Part shown: positions 25,063 to 32,809 of the stretch, piece after piece | Position numbering within the stretch: the stretch's first letter is position 1 | Layout of the letters: every line of letters begins with the position of its first letter | Source of the DNA: Tindallia californiensis | GTDB taxonomy: Bacteria; Bacillota; Clostridia; Peptostreptococcales; Tindalliaceae | Length of the DNA: 64,000 nucleotides | Direction: 5' to 3' | Assembly (NCBI RefSeq): GCF_900107405.1 | Contig: NZ_FNPV01000002.1 | Span: 248,001-312,000, forward strand | Translations under genes and position numbers: made by a program | Notes under the pieces: generated by a model | Database searches by the model: none | Seen by the model: the letters and a program-made list of their open reading frames with translations, nothing else | Told to the model about the DNA's origin: nothing

Positions 25063-25890
25063 TTACTGATTTAGCTGCATGACAGCTGCATGGTTCCCTC
25101 GGTCGTTACCCATTCTGCGATGAGAAAAAAACTTATCTGCCTCGCAGAAAGTGCAGCGATTCGACTTCCAAATATTATCTTCAGGAATGTTTTCCAGCCT
25201 TAAAAAGTTTTCGTGTACTGATTCCAATGATAAACGCCATTGTTCTGCATTTGCTTTTGATATTTTTGTAACATATTTTGGAAAAATTTTCACATGTTTA
25301 TACACATCGTGCCTAATAAGAAAACAACATTTACCTATTGATGGTCCAATTCCTACCTGAATATTTTCCGGCCGACAATGGTAAACTTCCTTCATCGCCT
25401 GAACCATTTTGGAAGCCATACCTGAAAAGGCTCCTCGCCACCCTGCATGAGCAACACCAATTACCCTTTGCATTGGATCTACATAAAAAAGAGGGGTGCA
25501 GTCTGCATGAAATGTCATTAGTGGAATACCCGGAACATTGGTAATTAAACCATCTATCCCAACGTAGGTTTTAGGTTTGGTCATTCCACTACCTGTATCT
25601 TGCTCGGAAACAACCCGAATATTTGTTTCATGGGTTTGATCCGACAGTACCAGGTTATCTTTTTGAATTCCCAGGGCTTTCGTAAACCTACGAAAGTTTT
25701 CATTAACCAGTTTTTCATCGTCTTTTGAAGCAAATCCAAGATTCATGCTTTTGTAACAACCTTCACTAACCCCTCCTTTTCGACTGCTAAATCCATGAGT
25801 TATATTATATTGCTGATTCCAGCCTTCAAAGGCTCCATATTCTACCTGCTGTTGTTGATACCAAGAAAATTTATCTTTTTTAATAGTCAT
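25063..25890 (-). CDS. pgeF: Peptidoglycan editing factor PgeF (YfiH/laccase-domain)
   Basis: 275 residues. Has the family features HGFSSRKGGVSEG, LVLSDQTHETNIRVV, MTFHADCTPLFYVD, VGVAHAGWRGAFSGM and SIGKCCFLI, which supply the His/Cys/His metal site of the YfiH fold. PgeF-type enzymes are purine nucleosidase/oxidase-like proteins, and in E. coli the protein prevents L-Ser misincorporation into peptidoglycan. Stands as a single gene downstream of the thiamine-precursor binding protein with a terminator between them. Confidence 0.92.
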   Translation of the reverse strand: MTIKKDKFSWYQQQQVEYGAFEGWNQQYNITHGFSSRKGGVSEGCYKSMNLGFASKDDEKLVNENFRRFTKALGIQKDNLVLSDQTHETNIRVVSEQDTGSGMTKPKTYVGIDGLITNVPGIPLMTFHADCTPLFYVDPMQRVIGVAHAGWRGAFSGMASKMVQAMKEVYHCRPENIQVGIGPSIGKCCFLIRHDVYKHVKIFPKYVTKISKANAEQWRLSLESVHENFLRLENIPEDNIWKSNRCTFCEADKFFSHRRMGNDRGNHAAVMQLNQ

Positions 25891-25964
25891 CCTATTTTCC
25901 TTCCTGTCCGTCTTTTCTTATTTCTTCTTACTTATATTTTAACACATATTTTTCAAAAACAAAG

Positions 25965-25991
25965 CCATCCAGTACAAAGGACCTAGATGGC
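25965..25991 (-). terminator. Terminator after the thiY-like gene
   Basis: GCCATC / GATGGC stem with TTTGTTTTTG following on the minus strand, between the thiY-like stop and pgeF. Confidence 0.6.
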
Positions 25992-26006
25992 CGTTCATTA
26001 GAATCT

Positions 26007-27032
26007 TTATCTTTTTACTTCTTCAGGTAAAAACTTATTTGTGAAGGCTTTTTCAGCCGTCAACGAATCATTCAAAAGTCCCTGGTCATACATCCAGACA
26101 GCATAGTTTTTCCATATTTCTTCTTTCATTTCTCCCCACCTTGATGCGTCAGCCTGGTATTCCTTTGATAAGAACAGTTGGCTGGCTACTACCATTTCCT
26201 CATCCAATTCAGGCACATTTTTTAGTAGATGTTGTGCTGCTTTTTCAGGATTTTCAATCGCATATTCATATCCTCGAGAAGTTGCTCGTAAAAATCGATG
26301 TATTAAATCCGGATCTTTTTCAATTAAAGCTTCATTTGTAATAATAAGGGGTGTATAGAAATTAAGTGCTTCCTCATATTGTTGCAAAGGAATAAAATTT
26401 ATTTTATAGTCCCTTAATTCAGCAGCAACACCGTCCCACCCATAGTAAATCCAACTAAAATCAACATGATTTTCTACACCATCAAAAAAATCTGACGTTC
26501 CAATATTTACAAACCCTACTTTTTCAACGTCAGCATCGTCTTTTTCCATCAATGCTCTTATCGTTGACTTCTCAACCGGCGAACCCCATCCACCATAATC
26601 TTTCCCTTCAAAATCTCTGGGTCTTTCGATCCCTTTGCCGACAGGCGAAGCAAACCCGGACGTATTGTTCTGAATAATCGCGGCTATGGCTTTAATGGGC
26701 AAAGGCTCCTCCGCTGTTCTTGCATAAGTTACTTCTTCCTGGTAACTAATTCCAAATTCCCCTTGTCCAGCGCCAATAAGATCCGCACTCCCACCCTGGC
26801 TTGGTTGAATCAAATCTACCTGAATTTCTTCCTCTTCAAAATAACCTTGCTCTATGGCCACATATAAACCTGTATGATTCGTGTTGGGTACCCAATCCAG
26901 GACTACCGTCACTTTTTCTAATGCACTACCCTGTTCATCTTTTTCCTTCTCTGCTTGACTGCATCCGGTGATAAAAATAAACAATGCCATCACAAAGCTA
27001 ATCCATCTTATCCCTTTACTTGCTTTCTTCAT
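26007..27032 (-). CDS. ThiY-like thiamine-precursor (HMP) binding lipoprotein
   Basis: 341 residues from the ATG 7 bases after GGAGG. Lipoprotein signal with lipobox FITGC (Cys near residue 25), then an NMT1/THI5-like periplasmic-binding fold: VVLDWVPNTNHTGLYVAIEQGYF, DLIQPSQGGSADLIGAGQGEFG, FRATSRGYEYAIENPEKAA. The TPP riboswitch directly upstream ties it to thiamine supply, so the ligand is probably formylaminopyrimidine or HMP. The ThiX permease and ThiZ ATPase that normally accompany it are absent from both sides, and a terminator follows, so it is expressed alone and must borrow an ABC permease from elsewhere. Confidence 0.9.
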   Translation of the reverse strand: MKKASKGIRWISFVMALFIFITGCSQAEKEKDEQGSALEKVTVVLDWVPNTNHTGLYVAIEQGYFEEEEIQVDLIQPSQGGSADLIGAGQGEFGISYQEEVTYARTAEEPLPIKAIAAIIQNNTSGFASPVGKGIERPRDFEGKDYGGWGSPVEKSTIRALMEKDDADVEKVGFVNIGTSDFFDGVENHVDFSWIYYGWDGVAAELRDYKINFIPLQQYEEALNFYTPLIITNEALIEKDPDLIHRFLRATSRGYEYAIENPEKAAQHLLKNVPELDEEMVVASQLFLSKEYQADASRWGEMKEEIWKNYAVWMYDQGLLNDSLTAEKAFTNKFLPEEVKR

Positions 27033-27084
27033 TGACAAACCTCCTCATTTTCAAATGATTATAAGTTGCTTTTTTAGCTAATAC

Positions 27085-27218
27085 AAAAAAATCTGCTTCC
27101 TTTTTGGATTGCAGATTTTCACATCACATTTTTCTACTATCCCTCCGCTGGCATTATCCAGATCAGGTTTTGGGTCGGAACAAACAACTCCCTCTCAGCC
27201 AGACACGCCAGCTCCCCT
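27085..27218 (-). ncRNA. TPP riboswitch with terminator
   Basis: On the minus strand the aptamer (27218-27141) reads GGGGAGCTGGCG, then GGCTGAGAGGG, GACCC, and ACCTGATCTGGATAATGCCA plus GCGGAGGGA, all THI-box landmarks. Downstream AAAATCTGC (27111-27119) pairs with GCAGATTTT (27088-27096) and runs into seven T, a clear intrinsic terminator. Thiamine pyrophosphate binding should stop transcription of the binding-protein gene. Confidence 0.95.
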
Positions 27219-27314
27219 TATATTTTTCAGATGTCTTTTATCATTATAATGTTTTCCTTTTTTTCTGTCAATTCATACGCCTCACCCTTTTTTATTAACC
27301 ATTCAAACTTCTGC

Positions 27315-27343
27315 TTGATTAATTGGTGAAAATCGTTTATGAT
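27315..27343 (+). promoter_or_regulatory. Promoter candidate for the YHS-like membrane protein
   Basis: TTGATT, 17-base spacer, TATGAT, about 120 bases before the ORF at 27466. Confidence 0.5.
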
Positions 27344-27385
27344 TTTGATAGATTCTCATCTAAACTGGGTATCAATTACATAGAA

Positions 27386-27424
27386 GCCAATAGAGCTTTG
27401 GCACCACAACAGCCAAAGCTTTTA
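27386..27424 (+). promoter_or_regulatory. Possible attenuator: overlapping hairpins in the leader
   Basis: AGCTTTGGC (27394-27402) pairs perfectly with GCCAAAGCT (27412-27420) and is followed by TTT. An upstream GCCAA (27386-27390) can instead pair with TTGGC inside the first arm. This is the layout of a terminator with a competing antiterminator. The T run is short, so this is tentative. Confidence 0.35.
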
Positions 27425-27465
27425 CTATATGCAAGCTAAGAATCAGCACACAGGAGGTGTTATAA

Positions 27466-27777
27466 ATGGATACATTGGTATATTCTCTTATCAGAGTAAC
27501 GCTAATGATTTTGATTTTCCGCACAGTCATCCGGCTGATGGGTGGTGGTTTTTCTACCCGTTCAATAAGACGAAAACAGCGACAGCCAATTGCTCCTGCA
27601 AATGTAGAAGCAACCGAATCAGAGAACCAAAAACCCGAACCAGCAATAATGGTAACAGACGAGATCACTAATGAGCCTATTGATGAATCTAAGGCATATA
27701 TCCTTTTGGATGATGATGGTAACCGACGTTACTTTGCAAACTGGGATTCTCGACAACTTTATATTCAATCTAAATGA
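27466..27777 (+). CDS. Small membrane-anchored protein with a degenerate YHS-like C-terminus
   Basis: 103 residues, ribosome site GGAGGTG. One N-terminal membrane helix (about residues 5-25, LVYSLIRVTLMILIFRTVI), a basic stretch, a disordered Pro/Glu-rich linker, then ~35 residues reading TDEITNEPIDESKAYILLD, followed by DGNRRYFANWDSRQLY. That segment follows the YHS/TRASH pattern (DPVCGM..., A, G..YYFCS..C) residue for residue, but each metal-binding Cys is replaced (Thr, Ala, Asp). Alignment is by eye. Function unknown; a tethered domain that no longer binds metal, or binds it differently, is the simplest reading. Confidence 0.65.
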   Translation: MDTLVYSLIRVTLMILIFRTVIRLMGGGFSTRSIRRKQRQPIAPANVEATESENQKPEPAIMVTDEITNEPIDESKAYILLDDDGNRRYFANWDSRQLYIQSK

Positions 27778-27800
27778 GACTACCCTATCATTTACTTTTA

Positions 27801-27834
27801 AAAAGACCTTCCCATTTAATGCGAAAGGTCTTTT
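27801..27834. terminator. Bidirectional terminator
   Basis: AAAAGACCTT / AAGGTCTTTT stem with T runs on both strands, between the YHS-like gene and mscS. Confidence 0.75.
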
Positions 27835-27842
27835 TTAGGTCA

Positions 27843-28643
27843 TTATCCAGGATGATTTTGTAAATGAACATCCATTTGAGGATAAGGAATGCTTATTCCA
27901 TCTTCATCAAAGGCTTCCTTTACTCTTTCCATCATGTCAAAATAGATAGTCCAATAATCCTCTGCCTGACACCAAACACGAAAATAAAAAACAACTGCAC
28001 TGTCCCCATGCTCCCCTAAAACAATCATCGGCGCCGGATCTTTCATCACAAGCGGGTGTTCATCGGCAATTCTTTGAAGAATCTGTTTTACCTGTCGAAT
28101 ATCCGCTCCATATCCAACACCAAACTTAAAATCCACTCTTCTGGTTGTATAGGCTGAATAATTAACAGCGCTACTGTTAGAGAGATTGGCATTCGGAACA
28201 ATTATTTTGCGATTATCAGGTGTATTAAGGACTGTGTAAAATACTTGAATATCCTTTACTGTTCCCGCATGCCCTGCTGCCTCAATATAATCCCCTACCT
28301 TGAAAGGCTTTAAGATAAGAATTAATACTCCCCCTGCAAAATTCGCCAGACTTCCCTGAAGTGCCAAACCGATAGCAAAACTCATCGCACCTAATACAGC
28401 AACAAAAGAAGTCATCTCTGCACCAAGCATAGATGCAATACTGATAATAAGCATTACCTGAAGCAGTATACGCACCAACGGCACTAAAAAGGATTTTAGC
28501 GACTGATCCATCTTTGACTTATCCATTTGTTCTGCAATCAAAGTCGAAATTTTTTTAACGACGGTTAATCCTACAACCAGAAAAAAAATTGCTAAAAGCA
28601 CTTTTCCTGCGTACGCATAAACCATTTCCGTCACAACACCCAC
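27843..28643 (-). CDS. mscS: Small-conductance mechanosensitive channel MscS
   Basis: 266 residues, GTG start after GGGAG. Three N-terminal membrane helices; the third, pore-lining helix is the Gly/Ala-rich segment FVAVLGAMSFAIGLALQGSLANFAGGV, the classic MscS TM3. A cytoplasmic vestibule follows (GDYIEAAGHAGTVKDIQVFYT, IIVPNANLSNSSAVNYS). It opens on membrane tension to release solutes on hypo-osmotic shock, which fits an organism that also has a BCCT osmolyte carrier. Single gene. Confidence 0.95.
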   Translation of the reverse strand: MGVVTEMVYAYAGKVLLAIFFLVVGLTVVKKISTLIAEQMDKSKMDQSLKSFLVPLVRILLQVMLIISIASMLGAEMTSFVAVLGAMSFAIGLALQGSLANFAGGVLILILKPFKVGDYIEAAGHAGTVKDIQVFYTVLNTPDNRKIIVPNANLSNSSAVNYSAYTTRRVDFKFGVGYGADIRQVKQILQRIADEHPLVMKDPAPMIVLGEHGDSAVVFYFRVWCQAEDYWTIYFDMMERVKEAFDEDGISIPYPQMDVHLQNHPG

Positions 28644-28727
28644 TCAATCACTCCCTATTCTATTGTTAATCTTGGCTTAGCTGTTGCCACATCACTTTTT
28701 TACCCTAAAGTAAATTTGATAAACGAA

Positions 28728-30851
28728 TTAAGATCGAATCATCCTCATGGCATTAAAGATGGCAAGCAACGCAACCCCTACATCAGCAAAGATAGCTTGC
28801 CATATTGAAGCCATTCCAAAAACTCCTAGTGCCATAACCATCCCCTTTACACCCAGCGCTGCAATGATGTTTTGCCAAACAATCCGATGGGTTTTTTGGG
28901 CAATTTTATAAGCAGTCACAATGCTTGAAGGTTTGTCTGTCATAATCACGACATCCGAAGCTTCAATAGCGGCATCAGATCCTAAGCCACCCATCGATAT
29001 GCCTATGTCTGCTCTAGCTAATACCGGAGCGTCATTAATTCCATCTCCCACCACCATTGTTTTCCCCTTCGACGTTTTTTCTTCCATTATTTTTTCTGTT
29101 ATTGTCACCTTGTCTTCCGGCATCAAATTTGCGTAGTATTCATCAATTTGTAGCTCTTTTGCAATTTGCCCAGCAATAGCTTCCCGATCTCCTGTGAGCA
29201 TAACAATTCTATTAATTCCAATTTCTCGAATACGTCGAATAGCCTCAGCCGCATCTTCTTTTATTTGATCTTTAATTACCACGTACCCTGCATACTTCTT
29301 ACCTATAGATATGTGCACAACCGTCCCTGGTTTTGTGTATTCCAGAGGCCGAATCTTTTCTTTTTCCAGAAATTCTTTTTTTCCTACTAACACTTCCTGA
29401 CCCGTTATGATGCTGCGTATCCCCTCTCCTGGAATTTCATATTGTTCTTCAATCAATTTTTCATCAATGACACGGCGATTAGCGTTTCGAATACATTCTG
29501 CAATGGGATGGTTGGAATAGTATTCTGCCATTGCCATTGTTTCCAGAATTTCCTCCTGTGCAAAAGGTTCCACCGCAACGATTTCTTCAACCTTAAAAAC
29601 ACCTTGTGTCAATGTTCCTGTTTTATCAAAAATAATGGTATCCACTTCTTTTAATACTTCTAAATAGTTACCACCCTTTACTAAAATACCTTTTTTTGAA
29701 GCTCCTCCTATACCACCAAAAAAACCTAGTGGAATGGAAATAACTAACGCACAAGGGCAAGAAATAACCAGAAATATCAGTGCCCGATAAATCCATTCGT
29801 CAATATTTGCCGACAGAAGGATCGGTGGTATTACCGCAATTCCTATTGCGATACCCACAACTATAGGTGTGTAAAACCGAGCAAATTTAGTAATAAATCT
29901 TTCCGTTTTCGCTTTTTGAGAACTTGAATGTTGTACTAACTCTAAAATTTTAGATACGGCCGACTCTCTATAGGTTTTATCCACTTCTACCGTTAGAAGT
30001 CCTGATTGGTTTATAAATCCACTCAACACCTGGCTATCATTCTTTACATCTCTTGGCATCGACTCTCCTGTTAAGGCTGAGGTATCCACAGAACTTATGC
30101 CTGAAACAACCTTTCCATCTAAGGGTACTTTCTCACCAGGTCTGACTAAAATATGCTGACCAGGTTCAACTTCAGATGGCATCACTTTCTTTTCTCCATC
30201 AGCTGTCACTAACCAGGCATAATCAGGTCTTATATCCATTAAGGATGCAATTGATCTTCTAGACTGATTAACAGCCCTGCCTTGGAAATACTCACCAATT
30301 TGATAAAAAAGCATAACGGCAACACCCTCCGGATATTCGCCGATCATAAAAGCTCCCAAGGTTGCAATGCTCATAAGAAAGTTTTCATCAAACACTTTTC
30401 CTTTTAGTATATTAAAAAAAGCTTTTTTTAATACCGCTTTTCCCGCTATCAAATAGGCTGTCGAATACAGCAGGAAGGATATCCCGTCAGAAGTCTTAAA
30501 AATCCATGGTAACACAAACAAAATACTGCTGATCATGATAATGCTTACAGCCATTTTTTCATTATGATGATCATGATCATGAAATGATTCTGGCTGATCT
30601 ATTTCTTGCTCTGTTGTCACTTCCATCACTTGAACATCGTTTTCTATATTGGTGGCAATTCTTTTAATCTCTTTATTCAAAACATTATTATCAATCGTTG
30701 ATCCTAGCTGTACCTTTAATCTTTGTGTGACAAAATCCAGTTGAGCTGATGAAATAAATGCTAAATCATTAACCTCTTTTTCTATTTTATTTGCACAATC
30801 AGCACACGCCAAATGTTTTAGTTGATATTGTCTGGATTTAAGGTTTTTCAT
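28728..30851 (-). CDS. cadA: Cd/Zn/Co-exporting P1B-type ATPase
   Basis: 707 residues. N-terminal HMA domain with the metal site C16xxC19 (ACADCANK), a His-rich linker (HDHDHHNEK), then membrane helices with the CPC motif in VISCPCALVIS near 367. The phosphorylated Asp is in FDKTGTLTQG near 405, and the hinge GDGINDAPVLARADIG follows. CPC plus a His-rich linker and the adjoining CadC-like repressor point to Zn2+/Cd2+ efflux rather than copper. Ribosome site AGGTGG. It lies 15 bases after the cadC-like gene and belongs to the same operon. Confidence 0.94.
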   Translation of the reverse strand: MKNLKSRQYQLKHLACADCANKIEKEVNDLAFISSAQLDFVTQRLKVQLGSTIDNNVLNKEIKRIATNIENDVQVMEVTTEQEIDQPESFHDHDHHNEKMAVSIIMISSILFVLPWIFKTSDGISFLLYSTAYLIAGKAVLKKAFFNILKGKVFDENFLMSIATLGAFMIGEYPEGVAVMLFYQIGEYFQGRAVNQSRRSIASLMDIRPDYAWLVTADGEKKVMPSEVEPGQHILVRPGEKVPLDGKVVSGISSVDTSALTGESMPRDVKNDSQVLSGFINQSGLLTVEVDKTYRESAVSKILELVQHSSSQKAKTERFITKFARFYTPIVVGIAIGIAVIPPILLSANIDEWIYRALIFLVISCPCALVISIPLGFFGGIGGASKKGILVKGGNYLEVLKEVDTIIFDKTGTLTQGVFKVEEIVAVEPFAQEEILETMAMAEYYSNHPIAECIRNANRRVIDEKLIEEQYEIPGEGIRSIITGQEVLVGKKEFLEKEKIRPLEYTKPGTVVHISIGKKYAGYVVIKDQIKEDAAEAIRRIREIGINRIVMLTGDREAIAGQIAKELQIDEYYANLMPEDKVTITEKIMEEKTSKGKTMVVGDGINDAPVLARADIGISMGGLGSDAAIEASDVVIMTDKPSSIVTAYKIAQKTHRIVWQNIIAALGVKGMVMALGVFGMASIWQAIFADVGVALLAIFNAMRMIRS

Positions 30852-30866
30852 CTTTCCACCTCGCTT

Positions 30867-31223
30867 TTATTTTTCATTAATATGTTCTAATCCTTGGTTA
30901 AAAACACGTTGAATGTGGTCATCATCCAGCGAATAATATATAATTTTACCATCACGCCTGCTTTTAACTACACGGGCCTGTCTCAGCATTTTCAGCTGAT
31001 GAGATATCGCCGACTGGCTGGTGTTTAGCAAGTAAGAAATATCGCATACGCACATTTCCTGAAGCGATAGTGCATACAAAATTTTTACTCTGGTAGGATC
31101 CGAAAACACCTTGAAAAAATAAGCCAACTCTGTTGCTTGTTCATTAGAAATCATTTTTCCTTCTGTTTCTTTTATTTGATCATGGTGAATCACAGTGACT
31201 TCACAATAGTCTTTGGTCATCAT
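30867..31223 (-). CDS. cadC: ArsR/SmtB-family metal-responsive repressor (CadC-like)
   Basis: 118 residues, ATG after GGAGG. Winged-helix core with FFKVFSDPTRVKILYAL, the CVCD pair (ELCVCD-type alpha3 metal site of CadC/ArsR), and the recognition helix LLNTSQSAISHQLKMLRQA. An N-terminal Cys (residue 7) and His pair (HH near 13) match the CadC alpha3N site that senses Cd/Pb/Zn. First gene of a two-gene efflux operon and very likely its own repressor through the dyad at 31239-31254. Confidence 0.9.
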   Translation of the reverse strand: MMTKDYCEVTVIHHDQIKETEGKMISNEQATELAYFFKVFSDPTRVKILYALSLQEMCVCDISYLLNTSQSAISHQLKMLRQARVVKSRRDGKIIYYSLDDDHIQRVFNQGLEHINEK

Positions 31224-31238
31224 AAAACCCTCCTTTGT

Positions 31239-31254
31239 ATGAATAACTGCTCAT
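31239..31254 (-). promoter_or_regulatory. CadC/SmtB-type operator
   Basis: Minus strand ATGAGCAGTTATTCAT, an imperfect inverted repeat matching the ATGAACA-nn-TGTTCAT type bound by ArsR/SmtB metal repressors, 15 bases before the cadC ATG. Confidence 0.6.
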
Positions 31255-31277
31255 GTGTTCATGTAATATGATAAAAG

Positions 31278-31315
31278 AAAACCTCGTTTATGTCAAGGCA
31301 TATTCGAGGTTTTTA
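31278..31315. terminator. Terminator between cyclophilin and cadC genes
   Basis: AAAACCTCG / CGAGGTTTT stem with T tracts on both strands; on the minus strand it ends the cyclophilin gene. Confidence 0.7.
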
Positions 31316-31334
31316 TTCGTTTTCTGATGGTTTT

Positions 31335-31763
31335 CTATTCTTCAACACTTACCTTAAGCATTTTATCGCCTGCTCTAATTTCATCTACTACCTCTATACC
31401 TTCTGTCACTTTTCCAAATACAGTGTGATTCCCATCCAAGTGAGGTTGTGGGCTGTGACAAATAAAAAATTGACTGCCACCAGTATCTCTGCCTGCATGA
31501 GCCATCGAAAGACTTCCCCGCTCATGTTTATGCGGATTGTTTTTCAGTTCACATTTAATGGTGTAGCCCGGTCCACCAGTCCCTGTCCCTTGCGGACATC
31601 CACCTTGTATCACAAAATCATCAATCACACGGTGAAAACTAAGGCCATCATAAAAACCTTCTTTAATCAGTTTAAGAAAATTAGACACTGTTCCCGGTGC
31701 TTCTTTTTCAAATAGTTCAATATGAATCTGTCCTTTTTCCGTTTCCATTTTAACATGTTTCAC
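31335..31763 (-). CDS. Cyclophilin-type peptidyl-prolyl isomerase
   Basis: About 142 residues. GTG at 31763 fits best: AAAGGAG lies 10 bases before it and the product then begins [17 protein letters not shown] like other family members. The cyclophilin core is complete: [23 protein letters not shown] with the catalytic Arg, [18 protein letters not shown], and [12 protein letters not shown]. Cytosolic single-domain form that speeds cis-trans proline isomerisation in folding. Monocistronic. Confidence 0.95.
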   Translation of the reverse strand: MKHVKMETEKGQIHIELFEKEAPGTVSNFLKLIKEGFYDGLSFHRVIDDFVIQGGCPQGTGTGGPGYTIKCELKNNPHKHERGSLSMAHAGRDTGGSQFFICHSPQPHLDGNHTVFGKVTEGIEVVDEIRAGDKMLKVSVEE

Positions 31764-31795
31764 TACGGCCACACTCCTTTAGATTAAAATCAACC

Positions 31796-32743
31796 CTATT
31801 GTTCTTGTCCTTTTGATGGTTCTTGATCGTTTTTCATTTTTTTCACTTGATTCCTTCCCGCTTTTTTTGCTTCATAAAGTGCATTATCAGCCTTTTCCAC
31901 TAATTTTTCAGCCTCTACTTTATCGGAAGGAATCATTGTCGAAACACCGACACTAATCGTAACCACCTCACTGATAGGAGAATCTATATGCTCAATTTCC
32001 ATAGCTTCAATCGCTTTGCGAAAACTTTCAGCAATGGTAAAAGCACCATCTTCTCCCGTCATCGGCATGATTCCTACAAACTCTTCTCCACCATAACGAG
32101 CAACCAGATCACCTGGTCTTTTAAGCGTTTTTCGCAAGCAGTCGGCTACTTTTCTGAGACACTCGTCTCCTTCCAGATGCCCATAGTGATCATTATATCG
32201 TTTAAAGTAATCAATGTCAGCCATTAAAACTGAAATTGGTTTCCCATCACGAAAAGATCTTTTCCATTCTGTTGATAAAACTTCATCAAAACGCCTTCTG
32301 TTGGGTATGCCTGTTAATCCGTCGATAAGGCTGGCATCTTTCAGTAAGTCTCTATATTGTTTGAGCTCCAGATGATTTCTGACACGAGCTTTTACAATAG
32401 AGGCATGATAGGGTTTGGTGATATAGTCTATGGCACCAAGTTCCAACCCTTTTGCTTCGTCTTCCTGTTGAGACATCGCCGTAACAAAAATAACAGGGAT
32501 ATCCTTGGTCGCCTCTGACGCTTTTAGTATCTCGCATATTTTATAACCATCAATTTCCGGCATCATTACATCCAGCAAAATTAAGTCTGGAGGATCGTCA
32601 GAATTGGCAATACTTAGGGCTGTTTTACCATTCGTTGCCACTTTTACAGTCCATTCATTTTTCAGCAATTGCCCTAGCATTTGTATATTGACAGGGCTAT
32701 CATCGACAACTAATATCGTCTGGTCTTTTTTCATGGTATCCAT
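31796..32743 (-). CDS. Response regulator with GGDEF output (diguanylate cyclase)
   Basis: 315 residues. REC domain at ~8-125: VVDDSPVNIQML, phospho-acceptor Asp in LILLDVMMPEIDGYK, and the switch Lys in YITKPYHASI. A GGDEF domain follows at ~150-300 with the active-site loop ARYGGEEFVG and an RxxD inhibitory site (RPGD) five residues before it, so activity and product inhibition are both expected. It makes c-di-GMP in response to a partner kinase, which is not nearby. Architecture resembles a single-REC PleD. Confidence 0.93.
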   Translation of the reverse strand: MDTMKKDQTILVVDDSPVNIQMLGQLLKNEWTVKVATNGKTALSIANSDDPPDLILLDVMMPEIDGYKICEILKASEATKDIPVIFVTAMSQQEDEAKGLELGAIDYITKPYHASIVKARVRNHLELKQYRDLLKDASLIDGLTGIPNRRRFDEVLSTEWKRSFRDGKPISVLMADIDYFKRYNDHYGHLEGDECLRKVADCLRKTLKRPGDLVARYGGEEFVGIMPMTGEDGAFTIAESFRKAIEAMEIEHIDSPISEVVTISVGVSTMIPSDKVEAEKLVEKADNALYEAKKAGRNQVKKMKNDQEPSKGQEQ

Positions 32744-32809
32744 TTGCTTCGTCCTTTCTATATTGGCATCACAAAGTGTCCGTCAATGGTACATCCACGA
32801 CCACAACTC

